A stretch of 64,000 bases of DNA from DATBHW01 sp035307385 (GCA_035307385.1 DATGID010000100.1:113905-177904); one strand, 5' to 3'; shown: positions 43,130-52,356, counted from the stretch's first letter. Translations and numbers: made by a program. Notes: generated by a model from the sequence alone, not told the origin.

Positions 43130-44941
43130 CTATGATTCTCTCTTTTCTCTGATCTCGGTGTTTTCGGGCATCTCTCCGTGTGGACTCTGCGCAGCCAGAC
43201 GCGGCGCGGTTTCGTCGCGCTCTTCGGAGGATTGTTCCCCTGGAATCAACTCGGCTGCTGGGCCAGCCAGAGCCAGGCGCTTCTGGTCTGCTCCCCGCCA
43301 GAGCAGCGCGGCTGGAAGCAGCGCTACCAGACACAGAAGAGCCGCGACAGTAAATATTTCTGAATAGAGTTCGCGGAGCAGGCCACTAAATACTGCCGTA
43401 TTGCTTAGCTGCTGGAGGGTATAGCCTGCGCTGAGTTGATGAAAACGCGCCAGGCCATAGGAGGTCAGCGCCGCCAGACCCAGGATCATGCCAATCATGC
43501 GCGCCGAGGTCACCACTGCCGAAGCCATTCCCCCCCGCGCCGCGCCCGCCGCGTTCAGTGTCGAAGTGCCCAGGGGTGCCACGACCAGCCCAAATCCTAC
43601 CCCCATCAGAAACGTATCGCCAATCAACTGCGGCCAACCGAGATGGACCGGCCAGAAGCGCATCAAAAAGAACCCAGCCGCGACCAGGACAAGCGCCAGC
43701 ACTGCCGTCAGATGACAACCAATGCGGTGGCCCAGCCAGCCGCCAACCACCGCGCTCAGCGGAATCCACACCGTCATGCAGAGCAGCGATAGCCCGGTCT
43801 GGAGGATGGTGCCGTTTACCACCGTCAGATAAAAGATAGGAATATCAATCAGCGCCACCACCAGAGCCGCGCCGACCAGCAAACTGCTCACAATGGATGC
43901 AGCGAAGGCGCGCTGCTTGAAGAGACGCATCTCGACCATAGCAGAACGAGCATATATCTCGCGCACCACAAACAACGCCAGCAAAAGCAGCGCCGCGCCA
44001 ACCAGCAGGGGATTATTTTGAGCGGTAGCCGTCAGCGAAAAACCCGTTTGTCCAGCATTCTGCGAAAGTCCCAGGCTCAGACAGGCCAGCGACGCCCCCA
44101 GCAGGAGCGCGCCCAGCCAATCAATGCGGGCGCGCTCCTGTCCGCCTTTGGGCACCAGAAACCAGCCCGCGATCATCAAGGCCATCACCAGCGGCACATT
44201 CAGCAGAAAAATCCAGGCCCAGCCACCGAAGAGTTGAATGATGCCTGCCCCATACAGCGGCCCCAACGCTCCGCCAGCCTCGGTAACCGCGCCGATGATG
44301 CCCAGCACCAGGCCGCGCCGCTGGGCGCCAAAATAATCCCCCGCCAGCGCCATTGCTACCGGCACAATCGCGCCGCCGCCAATCGCCTGGAGAAAACGCA
44401 CCGGCACCAACCAGACTAATCCCGATGGCACACACCTGGGGCCAGCGTTATCAGCGGCGCAGGGATTCAGTCCCAGCGGCTTCAGCCAGAGCGCAACCTG
44501 GTCTTGCGCACTGGCAAACTTGTGCTGAAACGAGAGTGAGACGCCAAAACTATCGAGGATGGCCGGATTCGCCAGCGCGCAGGCCAGCGAGGCCAGGCCA
44601 AAGATTGCCAGGCACAACAAAAAGATGCGCCGCCGCCCATACATATCCGACACGCGCCCCATCAGCGGCATAACAATCACATAGCCCAACAGATACCCGC
44701 TGACAATCCAGGCCGCCTGGTCAAGCTGCTCGGAGGGGATTTGCAGATCATCCATGATCGGCTGAAGGGCCGTGACCACCACCGTTTGATCGAGCGCCGT
44801 AACAAAGACAGCGACGCAAGCCACCGCTAATGCCAGCGTCGCCGCCGAACGCCCCCGCTGCCCATCAGCGCCGTCTGCTTGCAGGCTCACACCACATTGT
44901 TGCACAAAGACACCACGTTGCCCCGGCCCTCTTGCGCTCAT
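43130..44941 (-). CDS. DHA2-family MFS exporter, P55-like, paired with lipoprotein
   Basis: A 603-residue, 14-helix MFS protein of the DHA2 (EmrB/QacA/P55) group. Helix 1 holds ALDQTVVVTALQ, and MFS motif A is GRVSDMYGRRR. An extracytoplasmic insertion of about 50 residues between helices 3 and 4 carries two Cys (NPCAADNAGPRC). Helix 5 region has the antiporter-like GAVTEAGGALGPLYG. Long hydrophobic spans cover the rest, with a charged C-terminal tail of about 60 residues. It starts nine bases after the stop of a LppX/LprG-type lipoprotein gene, the same order as in the mycobacterial lprG-Rv1410c operon. By analogy it may move lipids or glycolipids. Confidence 0.9.
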   Translation of the reverse strand: MSARGPGQRGVFVQQCGVSLQADGADGQRGRSAATLALAVACVAVFVTALDQTVVVTALQPIMDDLQIPSEQLDQAAWIVSGYLLGYVIVMPLMGRVSDMYGRRRIFLLCLAIFGLASLACALANPAILDSFGVSLSFQHKFASAQDQVALWLKPLGLNPCAADNAGPRCVPSGLVWLVPVRFLQAIGGGAIVPVAMALAGDYFGAQRRGLVLGIIGAVTEAGGALGPLYGAGIIQLFGGWAWIFLLNVPLVMALMIAGWFLVPKGGQERARIDWLGALLLGASLACLSLGLSQNAGQTGFSLTATAQNNPLLVGAALLLLALFVVREIYARSAMVEMRLFKQRAFAASIVSSLLVGAALVVALIDIPIFYLTVVNGTILQTGLSLLCMTVWIPLSAVVGGWLGHRIGCHLTAVLALVLVAAGFFLMRFWPVHLGWPQLIGDTFLMGVGFGLVVAPLGTSTLNAAGAARGGMASAVVTSARMIGMILGLAALTSYGLARFHQLSAGYTLQQLSNTAVFSGLLRELYSEIFTVAALLCLVALLPAALLWRGADQKRLALAGPAAELIPGEQSSEERDETAPRLAAQSPHGEMPENTEIREKRES

Positions 44942-44950
44942 CTCTGCCCC

Positions 44951-45712
44951 TTACTGCTGCGGAGGCGGCTGAATTGTGACGCTCTCATTAAACTTCGAGA
45001 GGGTAAACGTGCGGGTCGTCTGCGCCGTATCACCATCGGCAGCAACGCCCTTCACGATAATCTCATAGAGCTGGCGGAGATTCTTGCCGTCAAGGTTTTT
45101 CGCCACACACACTGTCGTATCAATCGGAGTGGTTCCGTTGGGATCGCCGCCAACCACGGCAGCCAGCGCACCAGAGGGCACGTTGCCCTCCACCAGCCAG
45201 CAATCACCATCGCCCGAGATGGAATCATCACCGACATTTTTCGGGTTCTGCATCGCGCCCAGGATAGAACTTACTCCGGTATTGGGGTCCAGCACCTTGC
45301 TCAAATCGATGCCATACTGATCTGCCGAAACCCAATTAGGGTTCAGCGGCGTCAGAATCCACTGCTGGTTGCCAATGCCAATAAACTGCACATCAACGTC
45401 TGGTCCGCCCATAGAGATGGTTGCTGTCCCCTTCAGGGCATTGGGCTTCTTGACATCGCCATCGGCAGCCTCGATAGCCAACGTCCCAGCGCTGGGTGTG
45501 CCAGGATGGTCGACCTTCATCTTAAAATGGAAGGCTGAATCCGTATTGATGGCCTTCTGAGCATCTTGAATCAAAGACTGCGCGCTGGGAGCAGTATCAC
45601 TCCCCCCGCACGCTGAAAGAGCCAGCAGTCCCAATACGATGGGCCACAACGCCCAGAGCGTCTGGCGCTGGTGAATGGCCCCGTGCGGAACCTTGGCAGA
45701 AAAACGCGGCAT
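44951..45712 (-). CDS. LppX/LprAFG-type lipoprotein
   Basis: A 253-residue lipoprotein with signal peptide and lipobox LSAC (Cys35). The mature part follows the LppX_LprAFG pattern: an initial helix with AQKAINTDSAFHFKMKVDHPG, then beta-rich segments such as IEAADGDVKKPNALKGTATI and DVQFIGIGNQQWIL, and a closing Pro-rich QPPPQQ tail. Members of this family have a hydrophobic pocket that carries lipids across the cell envelope. The stop is nine bases before the DHA2 exporter ATG, with GGGG/GGCAGAG in between, so the two are translated together. The upstream region is shared with a divergent Spinster-type MFS gene. Confidence 0.82.
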   Translation of the reverse strand: MPRFSAKVPHGAIHQRQTLWALWPIVLGLLALSACGGSDTAPSAQSLIQDAQKAINTDSAFHFKMKVDHPGTPSAGTLAIEAADGDVKKPNALKGTATISMGGPDVDVQFIGIGNQQWILTPLNPNWVSADQYGIDLSKVLDPNTGVSSILGAMQNPKNVGDDSISGDGDCWLVEGNVPSGALAAVVGGDPNGTTPIDTTVCVAKNLDGKNLRQLYEIIVKGVAADGDTAQTTRTFTLSKFNESVTIQPPPQQ

Positions 45713-45891
45713 GCCTTACCTGACCTTCCCGAATGTGAGGTGATGTGGGCAGCTCTTTGCTCCCCCTCATCCCTACGCGCACCCACACACCGATGATGTT
45801 CCCGCTGTAGAAACGATTGCTGGGTTCAATTGGCTTCATTATCAGCAAAAAGAACTGGACCGTCAATAGCGAGCCACGCACGCAGGCACGA

Positions 45892-45920
45892 TTGCTGCTC
45901 TGCGCGCCCTATGCTATCAT
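45892..45920 (+). promoter_or_regulatory. Promoter for first Spinster-type MFS gene
   Basis: TTGCTG (45892-45897), a 17-base spacer ending in TGC, and TATCAT (45915-45920): an extended -10 with a -35. About 75 bases before the ATG. Confidence 0.5.
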
Positions 45921-45996
45921 GGGCATATCATCAGCGCCAGGCCAGGTGATTTCCGCCACGTGTGCAGGAGAGCGGGCCTGGGTAGAAGGAGCGAAT

Positions 45997-47445
45997 ATGA
46001 GCGATACGCCACTAGCAAGCGAAAGTGAGGACAGCAAAAGCGAGGTGTCGCTGGCAACCAAAAGCGCGCGGTACGCATCCTATGTCTTCTGGGTCATGTT
46101 CGCCATCAACTTCTTCAATTATCTTGATCGCTACATCCTTCCAGGTGCCTTAAACTCCATCTCCACCGACCTTGGGCTGAGCTTTGGCGGGGCAGGTTTG
46201 CTGGCTTCAGCCTTTCTCACCGTCTACGCCATCTGCGCGCTGCCCCTGGGCTATTGGGCAGACCGTGGCATTCGCAAGAACGTCATCGCCGTTGGGGTGG
46301 GTCTCTGGAGCATCGCTACCTTCATCTCCGGCCTGGCAATCAACATCCCGACCCTCTTCATTGGACGCGCCGCCGTGGGCGTGGGCGAAGCAGGGTACTA
46401 CCCCGCTGGCACGTCCCTGCTCAGCGATTACTACCCCAGCAAGAAACGCGCGCAAATCATGAGCCGCTGGACGGCTGGCTCGCTCATCGGGCTGGCGCTG
46501 GGGTTCGCCATTGGCGGCGAAATCGCCGGCATTGGCTCCATTGGCGGCATCAGCGCCTGGCGCTTTGCCTTCTTCATCGCGGGCGTCCCCGGCCTGTTCT
46601 TCACCTATCTGGCCTTCCGGCTGCGCGAGCCACGGCGCGGCCATTCCGATGGCTGGGTGGCAGACGAGCAAACGGGCGCGCAAACGCAAACCGCCAAGAG
46701 CCACGCCGTTCCTTTGGGCCGCGCGTTCAAAGAACTGCTTGGCATTCGCACCATTGTAGTCACCATTCTTGTCCAGATTCTCGGATTCTGGGTGCTTGGC
46801 GCTGCTGCCAACTGGCTTCCCATTTACCTTCAGCTTCGCTTCGGCCTCAAAGAAGGCACCGCCGGTCTCCTCTCCGGCGCGGTGCTGGTCGTGGCTGGCA
46901 TTCTCGGCGCGCTGCTGGGTGGCTGGGCCGCTGACATTTGCACTCGTCGCTGGGTCAGTGGACGCCTCATCATCGGCGCTTTAGGGTTTTTGATCAGCGC
47001 GCCGCTGATCGCCCTGGCGCTCATCAGCCCCAGCATTGGTGTCTTTCTCCCGTTTTTCTTTCTGACAGGCATGCTCCTTAACGTCTATAATGGCCCGCTC
47101 AGCGCCATCTCGCAGGATGTCGTCCGGCCTGAACTGCGCGCCATGTCGGTTGCCGTCACTCTGCTCATCGCGCATCTGCTCGGTGACGCGACAGCGCCGT
47201 TCCAGGTTGGATTGCTCATCAACAAGCTCACGGGGCATCCGCTTTTTGATCTTTTGAATCAGAGCGGGGCAGGACTCAAGAGCCTTGACCCAACGGGATC
47301 ATTTACGGCTCAGGCGATGCTCATCACCATGCCTGTGATTCTGGCGCTGGCCGGATTGGTGGGCCTGGTTGGCATTCCCTTTGTGCGCAGAGATTTAAAG
47401 ACCATCGAGAGCAAACGCCAGGAGCGTGTCCAGGTCGCCGTCTAA
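45997..47445 (+). CDS. Spinster-like MFS transporter (copy 1)
   Basis: A 482-residue MFS transporter of the Spinster/hexuronate-like group with about 12 helices. Signatures are INFFNYLDRYILPGALNSI in helix 1, ADRGIRKN (MFS motif A), AAVGVGEAGYYPAGTSLLSDYYP in helix 4, and RAQIMSRWTAGSLIG. The N-terminal tail is acidic. Family substrates include lipids (sphingosine-1-phosphate in animals) and organic anions; the substrate here is unknown. AAGGAG lies five bases before the ATG at 45997; the longer frame to 45817 has no ribosome-binding site. A second paralogue follows after 372 bases. A strong terminator separates them. Confidence 0.88.
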   Translation: MSDTPLASESEDSKSEVSLATKSARYASYVFWVMFAINFFNYLDRYILPGALNSISTDLGLSFGGAGLLASAFLTVYAICALPLGYWADRGIRKNVIAVGVGLWSIATFISGLAINIPTLFIGRAAVGVGEAGYYPAGTSLLSDYYPSKKRAQIMSRWTAGSLIGLALGFAIGGEIAGIGSIGGISAWRFAFFIAGVPGLFFTYLAFRLREPRRGHSDGWVADEQTGAQTQTAKSHAVPLGRAFKELLGIRTIVVTILVQILGFWVLGAAANWLPIYLQLRFGLKEGTAGLLSGAVLVVAGILGALLGGWAADICTRRWVSGRLIIGALGFLISAPLIALALISPSIGVFLPFFFLTGMLLNVYNGPLSAISQDVVRPELRAMSVAVTLLIAHLLGDATAPFQVGLLINKLTGHPLFDLLNQSGAGLKSLDPTGSFTAQAMLITMPVILALAGLVGLVGIPFVRRDLKTIESKRQERVQVAV

Positions 47446-47486
47446 GCAGCATACACACATTAATGATGCGGTAGCTCTTGTGGCAG

Positions 47487-47537
47487 AAACGCCCATCCAG
47501 TCGTTATTGCCTATGGCAATCGGATGGGCGTTTTTTT
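47487..47537 (+). terminator. Rho-independent terminator after MFS copy 1
   Basis: A perfect 12-base stem (47487-47498 and 47522-47533), with further attgcc/ggcaat pairing inside, is followed by a T7-8 run. Confidence 0.88.
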
Positions 47538-47673
47538 AATGGAAAAGTTGTAAAACGCCAGGAGTATAGTCCTTCCTGTGGGGAAGAACATAGACAAATA
47601 CCGAAGAGAGTCGATATCCTGGAAATGTATGTACAGAAGCAGCGGAACAAAACTTGCTTGAAAAGCTGGGCAA

Positions 47674-47699
47674 TTCGTAACATTTTCGTAACGAAAATG
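47674..47699. promoter_or_regulatory. Direct repeat TTCGTAAC x2 with dyad
   Basis: TTCGTAAC occurs at 47674-47681 and 47685-47692, 11 bases apart (about one helix turn). The second copy lies inside the dyad cattttcg-taa-cgaaaatg (47681-47699). This is a likely transcription-factor site upstream of the second MFS gene. Confidence 0.35.
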
Positions 47700-47817
47700 G
47701 CACACTTCTACCGTATCATATGCTTGAAGGTCACGGTTTCTACAAGAGCATGGGCCTTGGCATGCACATGCTGTAGATATATTGGAGCATCCAGAAGGCT
47801 GGCAAGGGGTATCGTAG

Positions 47818-49278
47818 ATGGCGCGCTATACCGATGAGGAGACAGGGGTGCTGGGAAATACTGAAATTACCACGAGCAGCAATCTAACAGAATGTGCTCA
47901 GAGCACAGCAGGAGCAGAACAGGACAGCGAAGTCAGCACCTCGACCACCTGGGCCTTTACCTCGGGCTACGCGCGTTATATCTTCTGGTTGATGTTCTCC
48001 ATCAACGTGGTAAACTATATAGACCGCTGGGTCTTCAGCCTCCTACTCCCGTTGATTCAAACCGATAGGAGCTTCTGCCAGCCCGGCAGTCATGCCCACT
48101 TCTGCATCAACGATTTCCAGACCGGACTACTGAGTAGTTCGTTTATCCTCATCTACGCGGTTGGCGCGCTTCCACTGGGCTTGCTCGCGGATCGCATCAA
48201 GCGGAAAAACGTCATTGCCGCTGGCGTTGCCCTGTGGAGCGCCGCCACACTCATCACCGCCTTCGTCCACAGCTTTTTTGGCTTGCTCGCCACGCGCACC
48301 TGGCTGGGCTTCGGTGAGGCCAGCTATAATCCCGCAGGCACATCGCTGCTCAGTTCCTACTTTCCAGGCAAACGCCGCGCGCAAATCATGAGCCGCTGGG
48401 CAGCGGGCGCGCTGGTAGGCTTCGCCGTGGGCATCATCATCGGCGGCCTGGTTGCCCAACTGACGCAGAACTGGCGGCTGGCCTTTTTCTTCATCGGCCC
48501 GCCGGGATTACTCCTGGCCTTCCTGATGTGGAAGGCGCGCGAACCGGCGCGGCACGCGGAAGATGAAGGCGACGCCATTGACGGACATCCAACCTATCAG
48601 TCAGGCAGTAACATCTGGTCCACACTGGCTCAGGTAAGAAATCTGCTGCGCATCCGCACCCTGGTGCTGTGCATCGTCATTCAGGCGTTGGGCGTCTCGG
48701 TGATTACACCATCGGCCATCTTCTTTTCGCCGCTGCTCAAGCGTAATTATCACCTGCCGCTTGTGGGCATTGGCGGCGCGGCACTCTTATTGGCGCTGGC
48801 AAGCATTGCCGGGGCGTTAGGCGGGGGCTATCTGGCCGACTGGCTCACCAAACGCTACGCCGGTGGCCGCCTGATGGCCGGAGGCATCACCTTTCTTCTG
48901 TCAGCGCCTGTGTTCACGCTGGCGCTGCTCAGCCCAAACTTCTGGGTCTTCCTTCCCTTCTTTGTTCTCAGCGGCGCGCTGCTCAATGCCTACGTTGGCC
49001 CAATGAACGCCGTCCTACAAGACGTGTTGCCGCCCGCAGTACGCGCCTCGGGCGTCGCTTTGACGTTTATGCTCGTCCATCTGCTGGGCGATCTGGCCGC
49101 CCCCTCCATCATTGGGGCTATCTCCTACACACTCGACCCGCAGACGCAAATGAAACTGGCGCAAGCTATGCTCTTCACTGGCCCGCCAGCGCTGGTCATT
49201 GCGGGGATCATTGGCATCTGGGGGAGTCGCTTTGTTGCCCAGGACACGCGGCGAGCCAGCGGCAAAATCATCGTGTAA
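47818..49278 (+). CDS. Spinster-like MFS transporter (copy 2)
   Basis: A 486-residue paralogue of the preceding MFS gene. It shares SINVVNYIDRWVFSLLLPL in helix 1, ADRIKRKN (motif A), TWLGFGEASYNPAGTSLLSSYFPGKRRAQIMSRWAAGALVG (in pieces) and a C-terminal VRASGVALTFMLVHLLGDLAAP. The main differences are a longer, Thr/Ser/Glu-rich N-terminal tail and a Cys/His-containing loop after helix 1 (RSFCQPGSHAHFC). AAGGGG lies eight bases before the ATG. The presence of two related carriers in tandem suggests different substrates or conditions. A long hairpin without a T-run follows the stop. Confidence 0.88.
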   Translation: MARYTDEETGVLGNTEITTSSNLTECAQSTAGAEQDSEVSTSTTWAFTSGYARYIFWLMFSINVVNYIDRWVFSLLLPLIQTDRSFCQPGSHAHFCINDFQTGLLSSSFILIYAVGALPLGLLADRIKRKNVIAAGVALWSAATLITAFVHSFFGLLATRTWLGFGEASYNPAGTSLLSSYFPGKRRAQIMSRWAAGALVGFAVGIIIGGLVAQLTQNWRLAFFFIGPPGLLLAFLMWKAREPARHAEDEGDAIDGHPTYQSGSNIWSTLAQVRNLLRIRTLVLCIVIQALGVSVITPSAIFFSPLLKRNYHLPLVGIGGAALLLALASIAGALGGGYLADWLTKRYAGGRLMAGGITFLLSAPVFTLALLSPNFWVFLPFFVLSGALLNAYVGPMNAVLQDVLPPAVRASGVALTFMLVHLLGDLAAPSIIGAISYTLDPQTQMKLAQAMLFTGPPALVIAGIIGIWGSRFVAQDTRRASGKIIV

Positions 49279-49313
49279 CGCGCCAGTTTGCCTGGTCTAT
49301 GCTGCACTCATGT

Positions 49314-49350
49314 ACACGCGCTGGTTTTGCCGAGCAAAGCCAGCGCGTGT
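49314..49350 (+). terminator. Long hairpin after MFS copy 2 (no T-tract)
   Basis: A 17-base stem with one G/T mismatch (acacgcgctgg.../...ccagcgcgtgt) around a cga loop. It lies 36 bases after the stop and 65 before pyrD. No T-run follows, so it may terminate weakly or structure the pyrD leader. Confidence 0.4.
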
Positions 49351-49414
49351 GCGGTACAATGAAGAACGCGATGAGCAGCTTCTTCCTCTTTGTTTCACAC
49401 CAGGGAACGCCAGC

Positions 49415-50395
49415 ATGGGTACGCCAGACCTGACAATCGAACTAGCCCCAGGCCATCAGACCGGCCTGCGCCTGCGCAATCCGGTCATAACGGCTTCCGG
49501 AACCTTCGGCTACGGCACCGAATACACTCATGTTGCCGATGTTCAGCGCCTGGGCGCGATCATCAGCAAAGGGACCACACTTCAGCCACGTGCGGGCAAC
49601 CCGGCGCTGCGCGTGGTGGAAACAGCCGCAGGCATGCTCAACGCCATTGGCCTGCAAAATCCGGGCATCGACGAATTGATTCGCCAGCGCGCCCCCATCT
49701 GGGCCGGTTGGACCGTTCCGGTCATCGTCAACATCGCCGGAGAGACGCTTCAGGAATTCGTCGTCCTCGCCACGAAATTAGAGGGCGTGCCTGGGGTGGC
49801 AGGCATTGAACTGAATATCTCCTGCCCCAACTTGCGCGCGGGCGGCAGCGTCTATGGCAGCGACGCCGAAATTGCTGCCGAAACCACCGCCGCAGTGCGC
49901 AAGGTCAGCAGCTTACCCCTCATCGTCAAACTTTCCCCCAACGTCCCCGATCTGCGGCCCATAGCCAGAGCCGTCGCCGAGGCGGGGGCCGATGCTGTCT
50001 CGCTCATCAACACCCTCACCGGCATGAAAATCGATATTCATACCCGCCAACCCATTCTGGCAAACGTCACCGGCGGACTATCAGGCCCGGCCATCAAGCC
50101 CATCGCCCTGCGGATGGTCTACGAGGTCGCGCAAGAACTCCGCGCGGGCATCAACGGGCGTCCAATCCCCGTTATTGGCATTGGCGGCATCTCGAACCTC
50201 GAAGACGCGCTGGAGTTCCTCATGGCCGGAGCCAGCGCCATCCAGCTTGGCACCATCAACTTTGTCAACCCCCGCGCCGGGCTGGAAATCATTGATGGCC
50301 TTGAGTGCTTTCTTAGCCAACAGCACCTGCCCAATCTTGAAACGCTCATTGGCGCGGCCCTTCCGGCAAAGCACCGCACACAGCAGCCGGTGTAA
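49415..50395 (+). CDS. pyrD: Dihydroorotate dehydrogenase, class 1B catalytic subunit
   Basis: A 326-residue FMN enzyme of pyrimidine synthesis that oxidises dihydroorotate to orotate. It starts LTIELAPGHQTGLRLRNPVITASGTFGYG, has the substrate loop NAIGLQNPG, the class 1 catalytic Cys137 in ELNISCPN, and the FMN phosphate site GIGGISNLEDALEFLMAGA (split by linkers), all without a membrane helix. The length and TGGLSGPAIKPIALRMVYEV fit class 1B, which needs the NAD-linked PyrK subunit; no pyrK is in the window. I start at the ATG at 49415, which follows AGGGAA; the longer frame overlaps the MFS gene. Confidence 0.93.
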   Translation: MGTPDLTIELAPGHQTGLRLRNPVITASGTFGYGTEYTHVADVQRLGAIISKGTTLQPRAGNPALRVVETAAGMLNAIGLQNPGIDELIRQRAPIWAGWTVPVIVNIAGETLQEFVVLATKLEGVPGVAGIELNISCPNLRAGGSVYGSDAEIAAETTAAVRKVSSLPLIVKLSPNVPDLRPIARAVAEAGADAVSLINTLTGMKIDIHTRQPILANVTGGLSGPAIKPIALRMVYEVAQELRAGINGRPIPVIGIGGISNLEDALEFLMAGASAIQLGTINFVNPRAGLEIIDGLECFLSQQHLPNLETLIGAALPAKHRTQQPV

Positions 50396-50892
50396 CGCCA
50401 GCGCGTAATCCCATCTGGATAAAGCGTCTCCAGTCATACCCCAAAAGTCATGCTCCCTTGCATCAAAGGATGTATGCCTGGTAGACTCTTGATGCAAGAT
50501 ATAGGGTTGCAGGCTTCTGCGCTGCAAGCGGTCGGCGTTACCATCTCCGCAACCCGCCATCTTGAGAAAGGCAGGTGGTTGCAACCGTTGGATTGCGCCA
50601 CGCCGACCTTCTTCCCCGCTCTTGATGGCTTATTCCTCAGATGTATCCGGTGCAGGCGCGCGAGCTGTAGGCGAGAGTGCCAAGGCAAGCGCCCGCCGCA
50701 GGCGCGGCCCCAACGGTAGAGAAAGAAAGTAGCTTGCTGCATTTCCCAGGCAAATCCTCGTACCTGGGGCGTACCACGTTCCGCCCGCCAGCATGTTGCC
50801 GACGGATGGTGCGTACATGGCCGATGCTTGATGCCAGGCGCGGCCATTCGTAGCACTGCTCACTCTCTATGGAAAGAAATGAGGCTTGCGAA
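50396..50892. other. 497-base intergenic region with structured segment
   Basis: No coding region is convincing; minus-strand ORFs of 77 and 140 codons overlap here in different frames without known motifs. Several long inverted repeats cluster at 50457-50608: cttgcatcaa/ttgatgcaag (50457-50466, 50489-50498), gggttgc/gcaaccc (50504-50510, 50549-50555) and ggtcggcg/cgccgacc (50530-50537, 50601-50608). They could form a folded RNA leader or an ncRNA. Confidence 0.35.
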
Positions 50893-52356
50893 ATGAAGTC
50901 GCGCTATCTCATCATCGTGGCGCTGCTTGTCTTCATTGGTGGGGTGACCACGGCTAGCACAGCCGCCTACGCGGCTCCGGCCACCTCGAGCTGCGCTGGT
51001 CACGTTGGTTCCTCGGCCCTCACCGGAAGCATTGGTGGCGCTGCCTATAAGATTGAAGTTCCCATCAATTGGAATGGCACACTGGCCCTTTACAGCCATG
51101 GCTATGTCTTCCCCGGCCAACCAAATCCCGCAACCGATGTTGGCGACCCGCTGACCGGCGCGGCATTGCTCAGCCAGGGATACGCGCTGGCTGGCTCCTC
51201 CTATAGCTCGCAGGGCTGGGCGCTGCAACAGGCGTTCCAGGACCAGATCGCGCTTCTCAATTTCTTCGATCAGACCTGCGGCCATCCCTTCCGCACGATT
51301 GCCTGGGGACATTCGCTGGGCGGCATCATCACCGCCGGACTGGCTCAACTCTTCCCGAACCGCTTCAGCGCGGCGCTGCCCATGTGCGGCGTGCTGGCGG
51401 GTGGCGTCGGCACCTGGAACCAGGCGCTCGATGGCGCGTTTGCCTTCAAAGTGCTGCTGGCAGACCCGGCCAGCCAGATTGAAAACCTGCCACCGTTGCC
51501 CATCGTCAACTTTAATCCTGACCCGACACAGCTTTCTAATGAACTCAACGAGGCTGAAGGGATTTTAGGGGCAGCGCAAGGCACACCCCAGGGCCGGGCA
51601 CGCATCGCCCTGCTTTCAGCCCTGGGCGACACCCCTGGCTGGTTTACCCCAACCTCGCCTGAGCCAGCCGCCAATGACTTCATCGATCAAGAGGCCAATC
51701 AATTCGACTGGGCCAGCCAGGTAGACTTCCCCTTCCTCTTCTTCGGGCGCGCCGAACTGGAGGGTCGCGCTGGCGGCAATCCTTCATGGAACCTTGGCGT
51801 CAACTACTTCGAGCAGTTTGCCAAGTCAGCCAACAAACAAGAGGTTGAAGCGCTTTACAAGCAGGCTGGTCTGAACCTGGCTCAAGACCTTGCCGCCTTG
51901 AATCAGGCTCCCCGCATTACAGCCAAACCTCAAGCAGTGCAATACCTGGCAAAGTTCATCACCTTCAACGGCGATCTGGACATTCCTGTGCTCACCATGC
52001 ACACCACAGGTGACGGGCTGGTCGTCAATCAGGACGAGCAGGCGTATAAGAGCGCGGTGGACGAGCACGGCGATGCCAGCCAACTGCGCCAGATTTTCGT
52101 GAGCCGCGCCGGGCACTGCGCATTCACCCCGGCAGAGACCCTCGCCGCCTTCCAGACGCTCATCAACCGCCTGAATACTGGTCGGTGGGACCATTCCACC
52201 GATGTCAACCTGCTCAATCAGGAAGCAACGGCGCTTGGCCCCAGCTTCAACGTCTTCTCAGTAGGGGGTAAACTCGTCCCAACGCCCTCCGCGTTCGTCT
52301 CTTTCAGGCCAACGGTGTTCCTGCGTCCCTTTAATGCGGACCACGATGGTCACTAA
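50893..52356 (+). CDS. Secreted alpha/beta hydrolase
   Basis: A 487-residue exported hydrolase. A Sec signal peptide (YLIIVALLVFIGGVTTASTAAYA) precedes a mature enzyme with the nucleophile elbow GHSLGG, the strand SHGYVFPG, and a late TGDGLV and AGHCAF that could supply the Asp and His of the triad. The family is probably a lipase/esterase-like group also found in Actinobacteria; the substrate is unknown. The start is the ATG at 50893, because GAGG stands eight bases upstream; an ATG at 50869 would add residues with no ribosome-binding site. A strong terminator follows. Confidence 0.82.
   Translation: MKSRYLIIVALLVFIGGVTTASTAAYAAPATSSCAGHVGSSALTGSIGGAAYKIEVPINWNGTLALYSHGYVFPGQPNPATDVGDPLTGAALLSQGYALAGSSYSSQGWALQQAFQDQIALLNFFDQTCGHPFRTIAWGHSLGGIITAGLAQLFPNRFSAALPMCGVLAGGVGTWNQALDGAFAFKVLLADPASQIENLPPLPIVNFNPDPTQLSNELNEAEGILGAAQGTPQGRARIALLSALGDTPGWFTPTSPEPAANDFIDQEANQFDWASQVDFPFLFFGRAELEGRAGGNPSWNLGVNYFEQFAKSANKQEVEALYKQAGLNLAQDLAALNQAPRITAKPQAVQYLAKFITFNGDLDIPVLTMHTTGDGLVVNQDEQAYKSAVDEHGDASQLRQIFVSRAGHCAFTPAETLAAFQTLINRLNTGRWDHSTDVNLLNQEATALGPSFNVFSVGGKLVPTPSAFVSFRPTVFLRPFNADHDGH

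Larger units (their letters stand above)
47446..47817. other. 372-base gap between two MFS paralogues
   Basis: The left part holds a strong terminator (47487-47537). The right part is AT-richer and holds two TTCGTAAC direct repeats and a dyad (47674-47699) that may regulate the second gene. No ORF is convincing. Confidence 0.4.

Noticed and set aside
50405..50435. TPP-riboswitch-like string (atctggataaagcg)
   Set aside because: The other conserved TPP boxes (CTGAGA and the rest of the core) are absent.
50434..50863. Two overlapping minus-strand ORFs (77 and 140 codons) in the pyrD-hydrolase gap
   Set aside because: No motif, no ribosome-binding site, and they overlap in different frames across inverted repeats.
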